DNA of 64,000 bases from Dyadobacter psychrotolerans (GTDB lineage Bacteria; Bacteroidota; Bacteroidia; Cytophagales; Spirosomataceae), in contig NZ_SMFL01000003.1 of NCBI RefSeq assembly GCF_004349265.1, positions 124,001 through 188,000 of the forward strand, written 5' to 3'. The first letter of the stretch is position 1, and each line of letters begins with the position of its first letter. This document shows, one piece after another, positions 27,023 through 36,020 of the stretch. A program made the translations under genes and the position numbers. The notes below the pieces were generated by a model that saw only the letters and a list, made by a program, of their open reading frames with translations, did no database searches and was not told the DNA's origin.

Positions 27023-30000
27023 ATGAACTTTTCTGCTTCCAAACATCATCTGAGCATGATTCAGGTATTCAGTTTAATGATACTTGCTTGTTTCGGTTTT
27101 GATGCTTTTTCACAAACCGTTATTACACCGGAAAAAAGGGTACTCGTTTTTTCAAAAACAGCCGGTTTTCGTCACGGTTCCATAGGTTCCGGAAAAACTG
27201 CACTCATAAACCTGGGAAAGGAAATGGGGTTCACGGCAGACACTACTGAAAACGCAGCCCTTTTTACAGAAAAAAATCTTCAGAGATACCAGGCGGTTGT
27301 TTTTTTGAATACAACCGGAGACATTCTCAACAATGCCCAGCAGGAAGCATTTGAACATTACATACAGGCAGGCGGAGGTTATGTAGGTATACACGCGGCT
27401 ACAGATACGGAATATGACTGGCAGTGGTATAACAAACTTGCCGGAGCGTATTTCGCCAGCCATCCGGGTAATCCAAATGTGCAGGAAGGTGAAGCATACG
27501 TGGTTGATGATAACCACCCTTCGATGAAAGATTTTCCAAAAAAATGGAAAATAAAGGATGAATTCTACGATTTCAAAACATTTAATCCAAAAGTAAATGT
27601 TCTGGTAAAAATCGATGAGAAAACATACAAAGACGGAAAAATGGGTGACAGCCACCCGATGTCCTGGTACCATACGTATGATGGCGGAAAAGCCTTTTAC
27701 ACCAATTTTGGTCATGAAAACGCAACTTTCAGCAATCCGGTATTCGTAAAACACCTTACCGGCGGACTGCAATATGTAATGGCCTCCAGGCTGGATTATA
27801 GTAAATCACGTCCGGAAGAAAACCGTTTTACCAAAAAAGTACTGGCATCAAAACTGGATGAACCAACCGAGCTCGTAGTTCTTGATGATCACCGCGTTTT
27901 ATTGGCAGAACGAAAAGGGAAGGTAAAACTTTACAATCCGAAAACCGGCAAAATTAAAATTGTTGCTGATGTTCCGGTATATACAAAACAGGAGTACGGT
28001 TTGATGGGAATGAATATTGACCCTAATTTTAAAACAAACAAACTTGTTTATCTGTACTACTCCCCTCCTTCTTCCGAGGCGGATACGGCACAGCATCTTT
28101 CACGTTTTAAATATGATGATGTAAAAGATACATTGCTTCTTTCAACAGAAGAAAATCTCCTGACTGTGCCTGTTAAGAGAACAGATTGCTGCCACACAGG
28201 GGGCTCGATTGCCTGGGACAGCAAAGGAAATCTTTATCTTTCTACCGGTGATGATGTTAATCCCTTTCAATCTGATGGTTACGGCCCTATTGATGAGCAA
28301 CCCGGCCGTGAAGGATGGGACGGACAGCATTCGTCTTCCAATACAAATTCTTTAAGAGGAAAAGTTTTGCGAATCAAACCACGTTATGGAGATCGACGTG
28401 CAAACATGCCCGGAGGTACTAACTTGTATGATATCCCGGAAGGAAACTTATTTCCCGCCGGAAACCCTAAGACGCGTCCTGAAATTTATGTAATGGGAAC
28501 GCGTAATCCATATCGTATCTCTGTAGATCAGCATACAGGTTATTTGTATTGGGGTGATGTAGGTCCGGATGCGTCCAATGATAGTCCAACGCGCGGACCC
28601 CGCGGTTATGATGAGGTCAACCAGGCAAGACAGGCTGGTTATTTTGGTTATCCTTTGTTCATTGCCGATAACAAGCCTTATATCGACTATGATTTTGCAA
28701 CCAAAACATCAGGCAAACCATTTGATCCGGCCAAACCAATCAATAATTCGCCGCATAATACCGGTCTTCAGGAACTGCCTCCGGCACAGCCCGCATTTAT
28801 TTATTACCCCTATGCCGATTCACCTGATTTCGGTGCAATTGTAGGTAAAGGCGGAAGAAATGCCATGGCAGGGCCGGTTTATTATTCGGATGATTTCAAG
28901 GATAGTAAAGTAAAGTTTCCTGACTTTTATAACGGTAAATTCTTTGCCTACGACTGGATTCGTGATTATATCAATATTGTTACGATGGATAAAGAGGGAA
29001 ACCTGCTTCACATCGACAGGTTCATGCCAAATGAAAAGTTCAGCCATCCGATTGATATGCAGTTCGCTAATGACGGATCTCTTTACACATTAGAATATGG
29101 CCCTAACTGGTTTGCACAAAACGACGAAGCAAGTCTGTCACACATTACCTACAATCCAGGCAACCGTGTTCCGGTGGCAGCAGCTACTGCTACAAATAAG
29201 ATTGGCGCTGTTCCTCTAAAGGTTAATTTCTCTTCAAAAGGGTCAATGGATTATGACGGCGACGTCATTAAGTATGAGTGGAATTTTGGTAAAGGACTTC
29301 CAAAAAGTACACAGCCAAATCCTTCCTTTAATTATACCAAACCTGGCGAGCATGTTGCCGTTTTGAAAGTAACTGATGCAGCAGGAAACGTTAATACTTC
29401 CGAGGTCAGTATTAGGGCCGGCAATGCAGTTCCAAATGTTGACGTAGCCATTAAAGGCAATAAAACTTTTTACTGGAATGACAAACCTGTTGCTTACGAA
29501 GTATCGGTAAGCGACAAGGAGGATGGCAGCCTTGCCAACAAAAAAATCCCGGAAGATGAAGTGACGCTTACAATCAATTATCTTGAAGGTTTTGATAAAA
29601 CGCAGCTTGCTCAGGGTCACCAGGCCAATACCGGATTTGAAACCGGGAAGCGGATGATTGAGCTAAGCGACTGTAAAGCCTGCCATTCGATTGACAAAAA
29701 GTCGATCGGACCGGCTTACCGCGAGGTTGCAAAACGTTATGAGTCTGAGCGTAATGCGGTAAAAACTTTGGCACAAAAGGTCATTAATGGCGGCGGCGGC
29801 GTTTGGGGTGAACAAGCCATGGCTGCGCATCCTCAGCACAAACCCGAAGAAGCAGAAGAAATGGTGAAATACATTCTTTCACTTGCCAAAGAAAAAGTTG
29901 TTGATAAAAAACCATTAAGAAGCACTTATCTGACACAAACGAAGGCCAAAGAAGGTTCATACATCTTCACGGCAAGCTATACCGATAAAGGAAATGCGAA

Positions 30001-30427
30001 TATGGGTCCGTTAACCGGATCAAAATCGGTTGCTTTGCGTCCTGCTAAAATTTATGCCAACAGTCTTGACAAGGGCGAAGGCTTCACCAAGGTAAAATCA
30101 GAAGCAGGACCAGAATCGGTTGTTGGAAAAAATGGCAGTTATATTTCCTTTGATGACATTGATCTTACCGCCATTAAAAGTCTGAATGTGGCAACTCTTG
30201 TTAAGGATGGTCAGCAGGCAGGCGGAATGCTGGAAGTTCATTTGGATTCTCCGGCTGGACTTAAAATTGGTGAAGCAAAAGTAGATCCTGCACGTACTTT
30301 GATACCGGTTAAAGCACCTGTTGACAACAAATTACATAAATTGTTTTTCGTATTTAAAAATGCGGAAGCGGGTACCAAGCCACTTTTTGCAATTGACTGG
30401 ATAGAGTTTAATAACGCAGTTTTGTAA
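27023..30427 (+). CDS. Multidomain ThuA / PQQ-type sugar dehydrogenase / PKD / cytochrome c protein
   Basis: 1134-residue exported protein (signal peptide ending GFDAFSQ). Order: a ThuA-like domain (about 40-260; KTAGFRHGSI, GGGYVGIHAATD); a beta-propeller glucose/sorbosone dehydrogenase domain (about 275-710; LAERKGKVKLYNP, YLSTGDDVNPF, MGTRNPYRI); a PKD domain (about 720-815; MDYDGDVIKYEWNFG); a mono-haem cytochrome c (about 870-970; haem site CKACH); and a C-terminal CBM6-like sandwich (about 985-1134). The plan fits periplasmic sugar oxidation with electrons passed to the bound haem. The ATG at 27023 is preferred to a TTG two codons earlier. Similar fusions are frequent in Bacteroidota and Planctomycetes. 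Confidence 0.9.
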   Translation: MNFSASKHHLSMIQVFSLMILACFGFDAFSQTVITPEKRVLVFSKTAGFRHGSIGSGKTALINLGKEMGFTADTTENAALFTEKNLQRYQAVVFLNTTGDILNNAQQEAFEHYIQAGGGYVGIHAATDTEYDWQWYNKLAGAYFASHPGNPNVQEGEAYVVDDNHPSMKDFPKKWKIKDEFYDFKTFNPKVNVLVKIDEKTYKDGKMGDSHPMSWYHTYDGGKAFYTNFGHENATFSNPVFVKHLTGGLQYVMASRLDYSKSRPEENRFTKKVLASKLDEPTELVVLDDHRVLLAERKGKVKLYNPKTGKIKIVADVPVYTKQEYGLMGMNIDPNFKTNKLVYLYYSPPSSEADTAQHLSRFKYDDVKDTLLLSTEENLLTVPVKRTDCCHTGGSIAWDSKGNLYLSTGDDVNPFQSDGYGPIDEQPGREGWDGQHSSSNTNSLRGKVLRIKPRYGDRRANMPGGTNLYDIPEGNLFPAGNPKTRPEIYVMGTRNPYRISVDQHTGYLYWGDVGPDASNDSPTRGPRGYDEVNQARQAGYFGYPLFIADNKPYIDYDFATKTSGKPFDPAKPINNSPHNTGLQELPPAQPAFIYYPYADSPDFGAIVGKGGRNAMAGPVYYSDDFKDSKVKFPDFYNGKFFAYDWIRDYINIVTMDKEGNLLHIDRFMPNEKFSHPIDMQFANDGSLYTLEYGPNWFAQNDEASLSHITYNPGNRVPVAAATATNKIGAVPLKVNFSSKGSMDYDGDVIKYEWNFGKGLPKSTQPNPSFNYTKPGEHVAVLKVTDAAGNVNTSEVSIRAGNAVPNVDVAIKGNKTFYWNDKPVAYEVSVSDKEDGSLANKKIPEDEVTLTINYLEGFDKTQLAQGHQANTGFETGKRMIELSDCKACHSIDKKSIGPAYREVAKRYESERNAVKTLAQKVINGGGGVWGEQAMAAHPQHKPEEAEEMVKYILSLAKEKVVDKKPLRSTYLTQTKAKEGSYIFTASYTDKGNANMGPLTGSKSVALRPAKIYANSLDKGEGFTKVKSEAGPESVVGKNGSYISFDDIDLTAIKSLNVATLVKDGQQAGGMLEVHLDSPAGLKIGEAKVDPARTLIPVKAPVDNKLHKLFFVFKNAEAGTKPLFAIDWIEFNNAVL

Positions 30428-30445
30428 TAGAAAATAATATTCACG

Positions 30446-30485
30446 AAAAAGCACCGCAGGGTTTAAGCCAGCGGTGCTTTTTTTG
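30446..30485. terminator. Bidirectional terminator between convergent genes
   Basis: A 12-bp stem (AAAAAGCACCGC / GCGGTGCTTTTT) has a 13-base loop and T/A tracts on either side; it serves the ThuA fusion gene and possibly the minus-strand TIGR02757 gene. Confidence 0.85.
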
Positions 30486-30499
30486 CTTTTTATAGTAAA

Positions 30500-31330
30500 T
30501 TAAAACCGCTCGGGAATGGCAATAGATGGCGTTGCAAATCCTTCAATTCCCAATCCAAATAAAGCAAAGTCATATTTCGCAGGATCTTCCGGATTTAACA
30601 GCCTAAGTGACGCAGTGAGCTCTGTTGCCGTTTGCCAGTCCGTTACAGTTCTTGTAATCAAACCAAGAAGACGGGCAACTCTGTCAACATGCAGATCGCA
30701 GGGAAGAACCAGTTGAGATGGTTTTACTTTTTCCCAAATACCAAAATCTACGCCATTATCGTCCTTTCTTACCATCCAGCGCAAAAACATATTTAACCGC
30801 TTGCAGGATGATTTTCTGAGGGGTGTGGCGATGTGCTTTCTTGTACGTAAAGGGAAATTCTCAGAATCACAGAACTGATCATGAAAGCCAATCAAACCTT
30901 TTTCGATTGTTACATCAGAGTCAGCCATGTGGTCACTGAATGCATTTTCCAGCGATTCGTGTTCCTGATAATAATTTTGGAAGAAATGTAAAAAGTAAAG
31001 TGCATCAGTCGCGTTGAAAGTCCTGTGTTTAAAATTCAAAAAACGCTTTAAATCCTGCTCCTGATGATTAAGGACAAAGTCATGCGGCGCATTATCCATT
31101 AATTCAGAAAGCTCTATACACTTGTTGATGATGGTTTTACGCTGCCCCCATGCAAGCATTGCAGCCCAGAATCCCATGATCTCAATATCCTGTTTTTTTG
31201 AAAACCGGTGCGGAATGCTGATGGGATCATGAGGAATAAATGCCGGTCTGTTGTACTGAACCGCTTTCTTTTCAAGCAAATCACTTACATAAGCCGAAAA
31301 TCCTGAAACGTCCTTATTATTGTTTAGCAC
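30500..31330 (-). CDS. TIGR02757 family protein (DUF2400)
   Basis: About 276 residues, cytoplasmic. Matches the TIGR02757 pattern: YNRPAFIPHDPISIPHRFSK, IEIMGFWAAMLAWGQRKTII (helix-rich start), RKSSCKRLNMFLRWMVRKDD and LVLPCDLHVDRVARLLGL, which resembles the helix-hairpin-helix DNA glycosylase fold. Biochemical role is unknown. No ATG exists upstream of the conserved part. A GTG at 31330 with GGGAG seven bases ahead is the best start; a TTG at 31354 is the alternative. Either overlaps the end of the small upstream gene, implying coupling. Confidence 0.85.
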   Translation of the reverse strand: MLNNNKDVSGFSAYVSDLLEKKAVQYNRPAFIPHDPISIPHRFSKKQDIEIMGFWAAMLAWGQRKTIINKCIELSELMDNAPHDFVLNHQEQDLKRFLNFKHRTFNATDALYFLHFFQNYYQEHESLENAFSDHMADSDVTIEKGLIGFHDQFCDSENFPLRTRKHIATPLRKSSCKRLNMFLRWMVRKDDNGVDFGIWEKVKPSQLVLPCDLHVDRVARLLGLITRTVTDWQTATELTASLRLLNPEDPAKYDFALFGLGIEGFATPSIAIPERF

Positions 31331-31529
31331 TACTTCTCCCAAACAAATAAGCAAGCACTCTCGAAATGCCTGAAAAGAACATGACTATTCCCGAAAAAAG
31401 GAATGTAAAAATCGCTATAAATGGATAAAGTACCGTGAAAAGTATACTCCACATTTTATAACCGGTCGTATTTTTTAACGCAGCTCTTTCCTCTTCTCTT
31501 TTGGAACGAAACTCGGGTGAATGTTTCAT
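31317..31529 (-). CDS. Small membrane protein, unknown function
   Basis: 70 residues: a charged N-terminus (KHSPEFRSKREEERAALKN) followed by one long or two short membrane helices (about 27-64) and a basic tail. Its end overlaps the start of the TIGR02757 gene, and it follows the LysM gene by 33 bases, so it sits inside a minus-strand operon. No family recognised. Confidence 0.6.
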   Translation of the reverse strand: MKHSPEFRSKREEERAALKNTTGYKMWSILFTVLYPFIAIFTFLFSGIVMFFSGISRVLAYLFGRSSAKQ

Positions 31530-31562
31530 TATTTCAGTGATTGTATTATTAATCCGGATCTG

Positions 31563-32546
31563 TTACTCAAGATAACTGACTACCGCTCTGAATCGTTTGC
31601 TGTTTGGTGAAACTTTTTCAAACGCCCTTGAGGAAAGTTTGATCACAATGTCATCATTTACGCTGGTATCAGGAATGCGGCCAATTACACGGACAATAAT
31701 TTTCTCCTGATTGTACTCATTTAATACTTCTACCAATGCTCCGATTGGGGCTGTACGGTGAAGACCCAAAAACTTGCTCGTACTTTGCTCAGATTCAATC
31801 ACTTCTGCAAGACCTGACTCAGATTTTCGTTTTCCGGAAACAACTTTTGGGGGAGCGACTTCTTCAACAGGTTTTACTGTTTTTTCTGCAACTACCGTTT
31901 TTGCCCTCACCGAATCCTTAACAACATTGGTAACAACCACTTTTGGAGCAGGTGCTGGTGTGGGAGCAGGCGTTTTTTCTCCCGCTTTTTCACTTACAAT
32001 TAATTCCTGTCCGTCTTTCAGGTTGTCATCTGTAAGATTATTCCACTTCCGAATATCAGCCATTAACACGCCGTATTTAACCGCAACACGGTAGAGCGTC
32101 TGGCCGGGCTCTACTTTGTGAATACCATTTGGCGCAATAGCAACCGCAGTTGTACTTACCGGCGGACCAACTACGGGAGCAGTTGTCGGGGTAACTTTTT
32201 TAGGAGCTTCAGCAGGTTTGGTTTCTTTTACTTCAGCTACCTTAGGTTCCTCCTTTTTTGTTTCCTTATTAGAACCTTTTGGCGTGTATGGCACCCGAAT
32301 TGTCTGTCCAAACTGTATCTGGTCACTCATACCCGGATTTGCTTCCCGCAAGGCATGAATGGTTGTGCCGTACCGGCGCACCACAGCGAACATGGTCTGT
32401 CCCTGATTGACCTTATGGATTATAAAAACTTTACCACCGACGCGTTCCACTCCTACGGAGTCAACTGCAATCATCCCTTCAGCCCGGGCACTTTTCAAAC
32501 CTCCAAACAGACCGGCAAGAAGTGCCAGGCAAAAAACGTATTTCAT
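31563..32546 (-). CDS. LysM-repeat protein with RlpA-like C-terminal domain
   Basis: 327-residue exported protein (signal peptide to about residue 22). Two LysM domains (about 48-95, beginning HKVNQGQTMFAVVRRYG; and about 142-186, beginning HKVEPGQTLYRVAVKYG) should bind peptidoglycan. They are joined by Pro/Lys/Thr-rich linkers. The C-terminal 80 residues (GLHRTAPIGALVEVLN to the end) match a double-psi beta-barrel of the RlpA type, though the catalytic His/Asp pair of lytic RlpA is not obvious. Probably a cell-wall-binding periplasmic protein. The next gene upstream ends 3 bases before its ATG. Confidence 0.85.
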   Translation of the reverse strand: MKYVFCLALLAGLFGGLKSARAEGMIAVDSVGVERVGGKVFIIHKVNQGQTMFAVVRRYGTTIHALREANPGMSDQIQFGQTIRVPYTPKGSNKETKKEEPKVAEVKETKPAEAPKKVTPTTAPVVGPPVSTTAVAIAPNGIHKVEPGQTLYRVAVKYGVLMADIRKWNNLTDDNLKDGQELIVSEKAGEKTPAPTPAPAPKVVVTNVVKDSVRAKTVVAEKTVKPVEEVAPPKVVSGKRKSESGLAEVIESEQSTSKFLGLHRTAPIGALVEVLNEYNQEKIIVRVIGRIPDTSVNDDIVIKLSSRAFEKVSPNSKRFRAVVSYLE

Positions 32547-32549
32547 TTA

Positions 32550-33383
32550 TTAATAAAGCGTTAAACTCGAAAACTCATTATTATTTTTCAGGAATACTAA
32601 TTTACTTCCTTTCAAAAACATGGAAGACTGGCCGATGCCATCTCTTCCTTCCGACAATTTTTCGTGAAGTACAAGTTCCGATTTAGTAGTCATGATGAGA
32701 AGGTATGCGGCCATTTTTTCCTGCTCGTAAAGATAGTAAGAAAACATCATATAGGGTCTTTTCTCAAGATAATCAATGGCTACCGGCTCTTGTCCAAAAG
32801 TATGTTCACTTATAAATGCCGCCAGCCTGTCAAAATATGGATTCCCTTCCATGTAACGAACCGGTTCTCCTAAAATTATTTGTTCTGCTGCTTCAATAAT
32901 ATCTTCATTACCCTGAAAACGTAAACCTGTCTCCGCGCTGCATAAAAAATACTTAAACTGGTCTCCAGCTTTCGTTGCAACCTCAATCAGTTCCTGATTT
33001 ACCGTTTTTACCAGCAGATGATTGGGTAAAACCCACTGCATTTGCCCGCTTTGTGCAGATACCATCAATAGATCCGTCGGCTCGGGAATATCCGGATACC
33101 GGTAATTGTGTAAAAAAAGATGATTAAAAGAAAAAGCGGTGAGAGAAGTCCACCAATCGGTTGCCTCCGGTTCTGCCTGCCATCTTACCTCCGGTTTCGA
33201 AAGATCAACCATGGCAAAAGAAACTTTTTTTTGCGATGCATCCCGCAATTCAATGGCCCACAGGTCACTATGAGGATCCGGATCGGGTAATATCCGCCAG
33301 ATATTTTGTGAAAAATTGTGTGAAAAAAGTTTTTGCAATTTTTTAGCTTTATTTTGAAACAAAATTTGAAATATATCATCCAA
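32550..33383 (-). CDS. DUF4905-like conserved hypothetical protein
   Basis: About 277 residues. Repeated aromatic strands (DLWAIELRDASQKKVSFAMVDL, WWTSLTAFSFNHLFLHNYRYPDIPEPTDLL) suggest a beta-propeller-like or all-beta cytoplasmic protein; I recall the pattern as DUF4905 of Bacteroidota. No ATG precedes the conserved part except far inside kdsB on the other strand, so a TTG at 33383 is proposed. That leaves only 11 bases to the divergent kdsB start. It forms an operon with the LysM gene. Confidence 0.62.
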   Translation of the reverse strand: MDDIFQILFQNKAKKLQKLFSHNFSQNIWRILPDPDPHSDLWAIELRDASQKKVSFAMVDLSKPEVRWQAEPEATDWWTSLTAFSFNHLFLHNYRYPDIPEPTDLLMVSAQSGQMQWVLPNHLLVKTVNQELIEVATKAGDQFKYFLCSAETGLRFQGNEDIIEAAEQIILGEPVRYMEGNPYFDRLAAFISEHTFGQEPVAIDYLEKRPYMMFSYYLYEQEKMAAYLLIMTTKSELVLHEKLSEGRDGIGQSSMFLKGSKLVFLKNNNEFSSLTLY

Positions 33384-33394
33384 ACTCCAAATCT

Positions 33395-34132
33395 GTGCAA
33401 ATATTAGGAATAATACCCGCCCGCTACGCATCCACCCGTTTTCCTGCAAAAGCGCTGGTAGATATTGGCGGTAAAAGTATGATTCAGCGTGTTTACGAAC
33501 AGGCATCCAAAGCCACCAAACTAAGCGAGGTAATTGTAGCCACTGACGATGAGCGAATTAGGACTCACGTTGAGGGTTTCGGCGGTAAAGCAGTGATGAC
33601 TTCAGAAAATCACCAAAGCGGTACCGACAGATGCTTTGAAGCTTTATCCAAAACAGAGGGAAATTTTGATTATGTCATCAATATTCAGGGTGACGAACCA
33701 TTTATCAGTCCCGAACCGATTGACAGCCTGGCTAATGTACTGGATGGAATTACAGAACTGGCAACGTTAGTGAAAATAATTGACAGCGACGATTTAATAT
33801 TTAATGTCAATGTGCCGAAAGCCGTATTGAATGTTCGCAACGAGGTGATGTATTTCAGCAGACAGACAATTCCTTATGTTCGAAACCATGAAGCTGATCA
33901 GTGGTTGAAAAATCATACTTTTTACAAACACATCGGCATATATGCATACCGGGCAGACATATTGGCTGAATTAACCCGGTTGCCTGTAAGCTCACTGGAA
34001 AAAGCAGAATCTCTGGAACAGCTTCGGTGGCTGGAAAACGGTTATGCCATCAAGGCAGTTGTAACTTCTGACGACTCGCATGGGGTCGACACGCCCGACG
34101 ATTTGGAGAAGGTTACCCGAAAGTTTCTTTAA
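33395..34132 (+). CDS. kdsB: 3-deoxy-manno-octulosonate cytidylyltransferase
   Basis: Activates Kdo as CMP-Kdo for lipopolysaccharide synthesis in the cytoplasm. 245 residues, normal length. The nucleotide-binding start IIPARYASTRFPAKAL is at 6-21, with VATDDERI near 49-56, SGTDRCFEA near 75-83, NIQGDEPFI near 95-103 and GVDTPDDLEKV near the end. The start codon is GTG at 33395; no ATG fits. Confidence 0.94.
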   Translation: MQILGIIPARYASTRFPAKALVDIGGKSMIQRVYEQASKATKLSEVIVATDDERIRTHVEGFGGKAVMTSENHQSGTDRCFEALSKTEGNFDYVINIQGDEPFISPEPIDSLANVLDGITELATLVKIIDSDDLIFNVNVPKAVLNVRNEVMYFSRQTIPYVRNHEADQWLKNHTFYKHIGIYAYRADILAELTRLPVSSLEKAESLEQLRWLENGYAIKAVVTSDDSHGVDTPDDLEKVTRKFL

Positions 34133-34281
34133 AGGGCCTGGAACGGTCTTTTTACAATTTTCAAAATATAAAAAAAGCTTATTTTGTTAAAATAGGTTAA
34201 AACGCTGATTCGTATACGACTTTACCTTTTAGCTCGTTACCTTACATTGCCTTATTTAATTTTATTAGAAAAATCCCGCTT

Positions 34282-35847
34282 ATGCAATACAATATTCTTT
34301 GGGCTGATGATGAAATAGATCTCCTGAAACCACATATTATGTTTCTTACCAACAAAGGTTACAACGTCACACCAGTGAACAGCGGAGCCGATGCTTTGGA
34401 GCGAATAGAAAATGACCGTTTCGATATTGTCTTTCTTGACGAAATGATGCCGGGTATGACCGGACTCGAAACACTTGCCCAGATCAAACAACAACAGCCA
34501 AATCTTCCGGTTGTGATGATCACAAAAAGTGAGGAAGAACATATCATGGAAGATGCCATTGGTTCAAAGATTGACGACTATCTCATTAAACCACTGAATC
34601 CTAATCAGATACTTCTTTCGGTTAAAAAGATACTCGATAACAAAAGACTCGTTACAGAAAAAACCACGCTTAGTTATCAGCAGGAATTCCGTAACCTGGC
34701 TATGCAGTATCAGGACAGGATCGGACATGAAGAATGGGCGGATATTTACAAAAAGCTAATTTACTGGGAGCTCGAACTGGAAAGTTCTGATGACCAGGGG
34801 ATGTCGGAAGTATTTAGTATGCAGAAAAGTGACGCCAACGCGAATTTCTGTAAGTTTATTGAAGAAGAATATGAAGACTGGTTAAACGATCCACGCTCGG
34901 CGAAACCGATTCTTTCTCATCAACTGATGAAACAAAAGGTTTTCCCGCATCTTAAAGGATCGGATGAACCTGTATTTTTCCTATTGATTGATAATTTCCG
35001 TTATGATCAATGGAAAGTCATCCAGCCGATTTTGCAGGAGTATTTTAATATAGAAGAAGAATCGTCTTACTACTCCATCCTGCCAACCACGACGGGTTAT
35101 GCCAGAAATGCTATATTTTCCGGAATGATGCCTAGTGAAATGGAAAGAAAACATCCGCAATGGTGGGTTAGTGATGAAAATACGCCGGACGGTGAAGAAG
35201 GTTTAAATAACCATGAATATGATTTCCTTCAAAAACAACTGGAAACCAATCACCTGAATATCAAATCGTCGTATCATAAAATTCTAAATACGAATCAGGG
35301 GAAATCTCTGATTGACAATTTCAGCAATTTGCTTAATAACCAGCTCAATGTGGTTGTTTATAACTTTGTTGATATGCTTTCTCACGCGAGAACCGACGTG
35401 CAGATGATTAAGGAACTCGCGCCGGATGAAGCGGCTTATCGCTCCATTACCAAGTCCTGGTTCCAGCATTCTCCGCTTCTTGATTTTATCAAAAAAGTTG
35501 CCGAGAAAAAATGCAGATTGATTTTAACCACCGATCATGGCATGATCCGGGTTCAGAAACCTGTGAAAATCATAGGTTACCGCGAAACAAATACAAATCT
35601 TCGCTATAAACATGGGAAAAATCTTGGTTTTGATGATAACCACCTGATGGTATGCCGCAAGCCGGAAAGAATATTCCTTCCAAAACCACACGTTTCGACA
35701 TCTTACGTTTTCACAAAGGAAGATTATTTCTTTGCTTACCCGAACAATTACAATCAGTACGTAAATCTTTATCGCGATACCTTCCAGCATGGTGGGGTTT
35801 CTCTGGAAGAAATGATTATTCCATTTATTGATCTGAAAGCGAAGTAG
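34282..35847 (+). CDS. porX: T9SS response regulator / PglZ-domain phosphodiesterase PorX
   Basis: 521 residues. N-terminal CheY-like receiver with acidic pair Asp9-Asp10, phosphoacceptor Asp53 (FLDEMMPG), Thr81 and Lys103 (LIKP). A helical linker follows, then an alkaline-phosphatase-superfamily PglZ domain (about 205-521) with LLIDNFRYDQW, the TTTGYAR nucleophile segment, TTDHGM and QHGG metal-ligand segments. In Porphyromonas and Flavobacterium PorX is phosphorylated by PorY and controls type IX secretion; its PglZ domain is a zinc phosphodiesterase. No histidine kinase is adjacent. A strong terminator follows. Confidence 0.94.
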   Translation: MQYNILWADDEIDLLKPHIMFLTNKGYNVTPVNSGADALERIENDRFDIVFLDEMMPGMTGLETLAQIKQQQPNLPVVMITKSEEEHIMEDAIGSKIDDYLIKPLNPNQILLSVKKILDNKRLVTEKTTLSYQQEFRNLAMQYQDRIGHEEWADIYKKLIYWELELESSDDQGMSEVFSMQKSDANANFCKFIEEEYEDWLNDPRSAKPILSHQLMKQKVFPHLKGSDEPVFFLLIDNFRYDQWKVIQPILQEYFNIEEESSYYSILPTTTGYARNAIFSGMMPSEMERKHPQWWVSDENTPDGEEGLNNHEYDFLQKQLETNHLNIKSSYHKILNTNQGKSLIDNFSNLLNNQLNVVVYNFVDMLSHARTDVQMIKELAPDEAAYRSITKSWFQHSPLLDFIKKVAEKKCRLILTTDHGMIRVQKPVKIIGYRETNTNLRYKHGKNLGFDDNHLMVCRKPERIFLPKPHVSTSYVFTKEDYFFAYPNNYNQYVNLYRDTFQHGGVSLEEMIIPFIDLKAK

Positions 35848-35883
35848 TTAGAGAAGTTTTACGGAGTCAGTTTTTGAGTTTTA

Positions 35884-35911
35884 AGTAAACAGTTTACAGT
35901 TTACGGTTTAC
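35884..35911. repeat. AGTTTAC heptamer repeat downstream of porX
   Basis: AGTTTAC-type units appear in tandem (CAGTTTACAGTTTACGGTTT then ACC), and AAACTGTTTACT at 36059-36070 is the inverted form of the first twelve bases (AGTAAACAGTTT). It lies outside any gene. Confidence 0.5.
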
Positions 35912-35938
35912 CTAAAAGCTGATTGTAAGCATATTTAT

Positions 35939-35998
35939 AAAAAGTTCAGAGTTTACAGTTAGCCATTCGGACAAACTGTAAACTCTGAACTTTTTTTA
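35939..35998. terminator. Terminator after porX (22-bp perfect stem)
   Basis: Arms 35939-35960 and 35974-35995 are exact reverse complements with a 13-base loop, followed by T7 on the plus strand. Confidence 0.85.
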
Positions 35999-36020
35999 CT
36001 TCTTACATTTCACTTTTCAC

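Noticed and set aside
27152..27772. 206-codon minus-strand open frame inside the ThuA domain
   Set aside because: Cys/Phe/Ile-rich translation without domain, fully inside a strong gene on the other strand.
31774..32564. Plus-strand open frames opposite the LysM gene
   Set aside because: They mirror the Pro/Thr/Lys-rich linkers of the LysM protein and have Ser/Thr/Phe-rich low-complexity translations.
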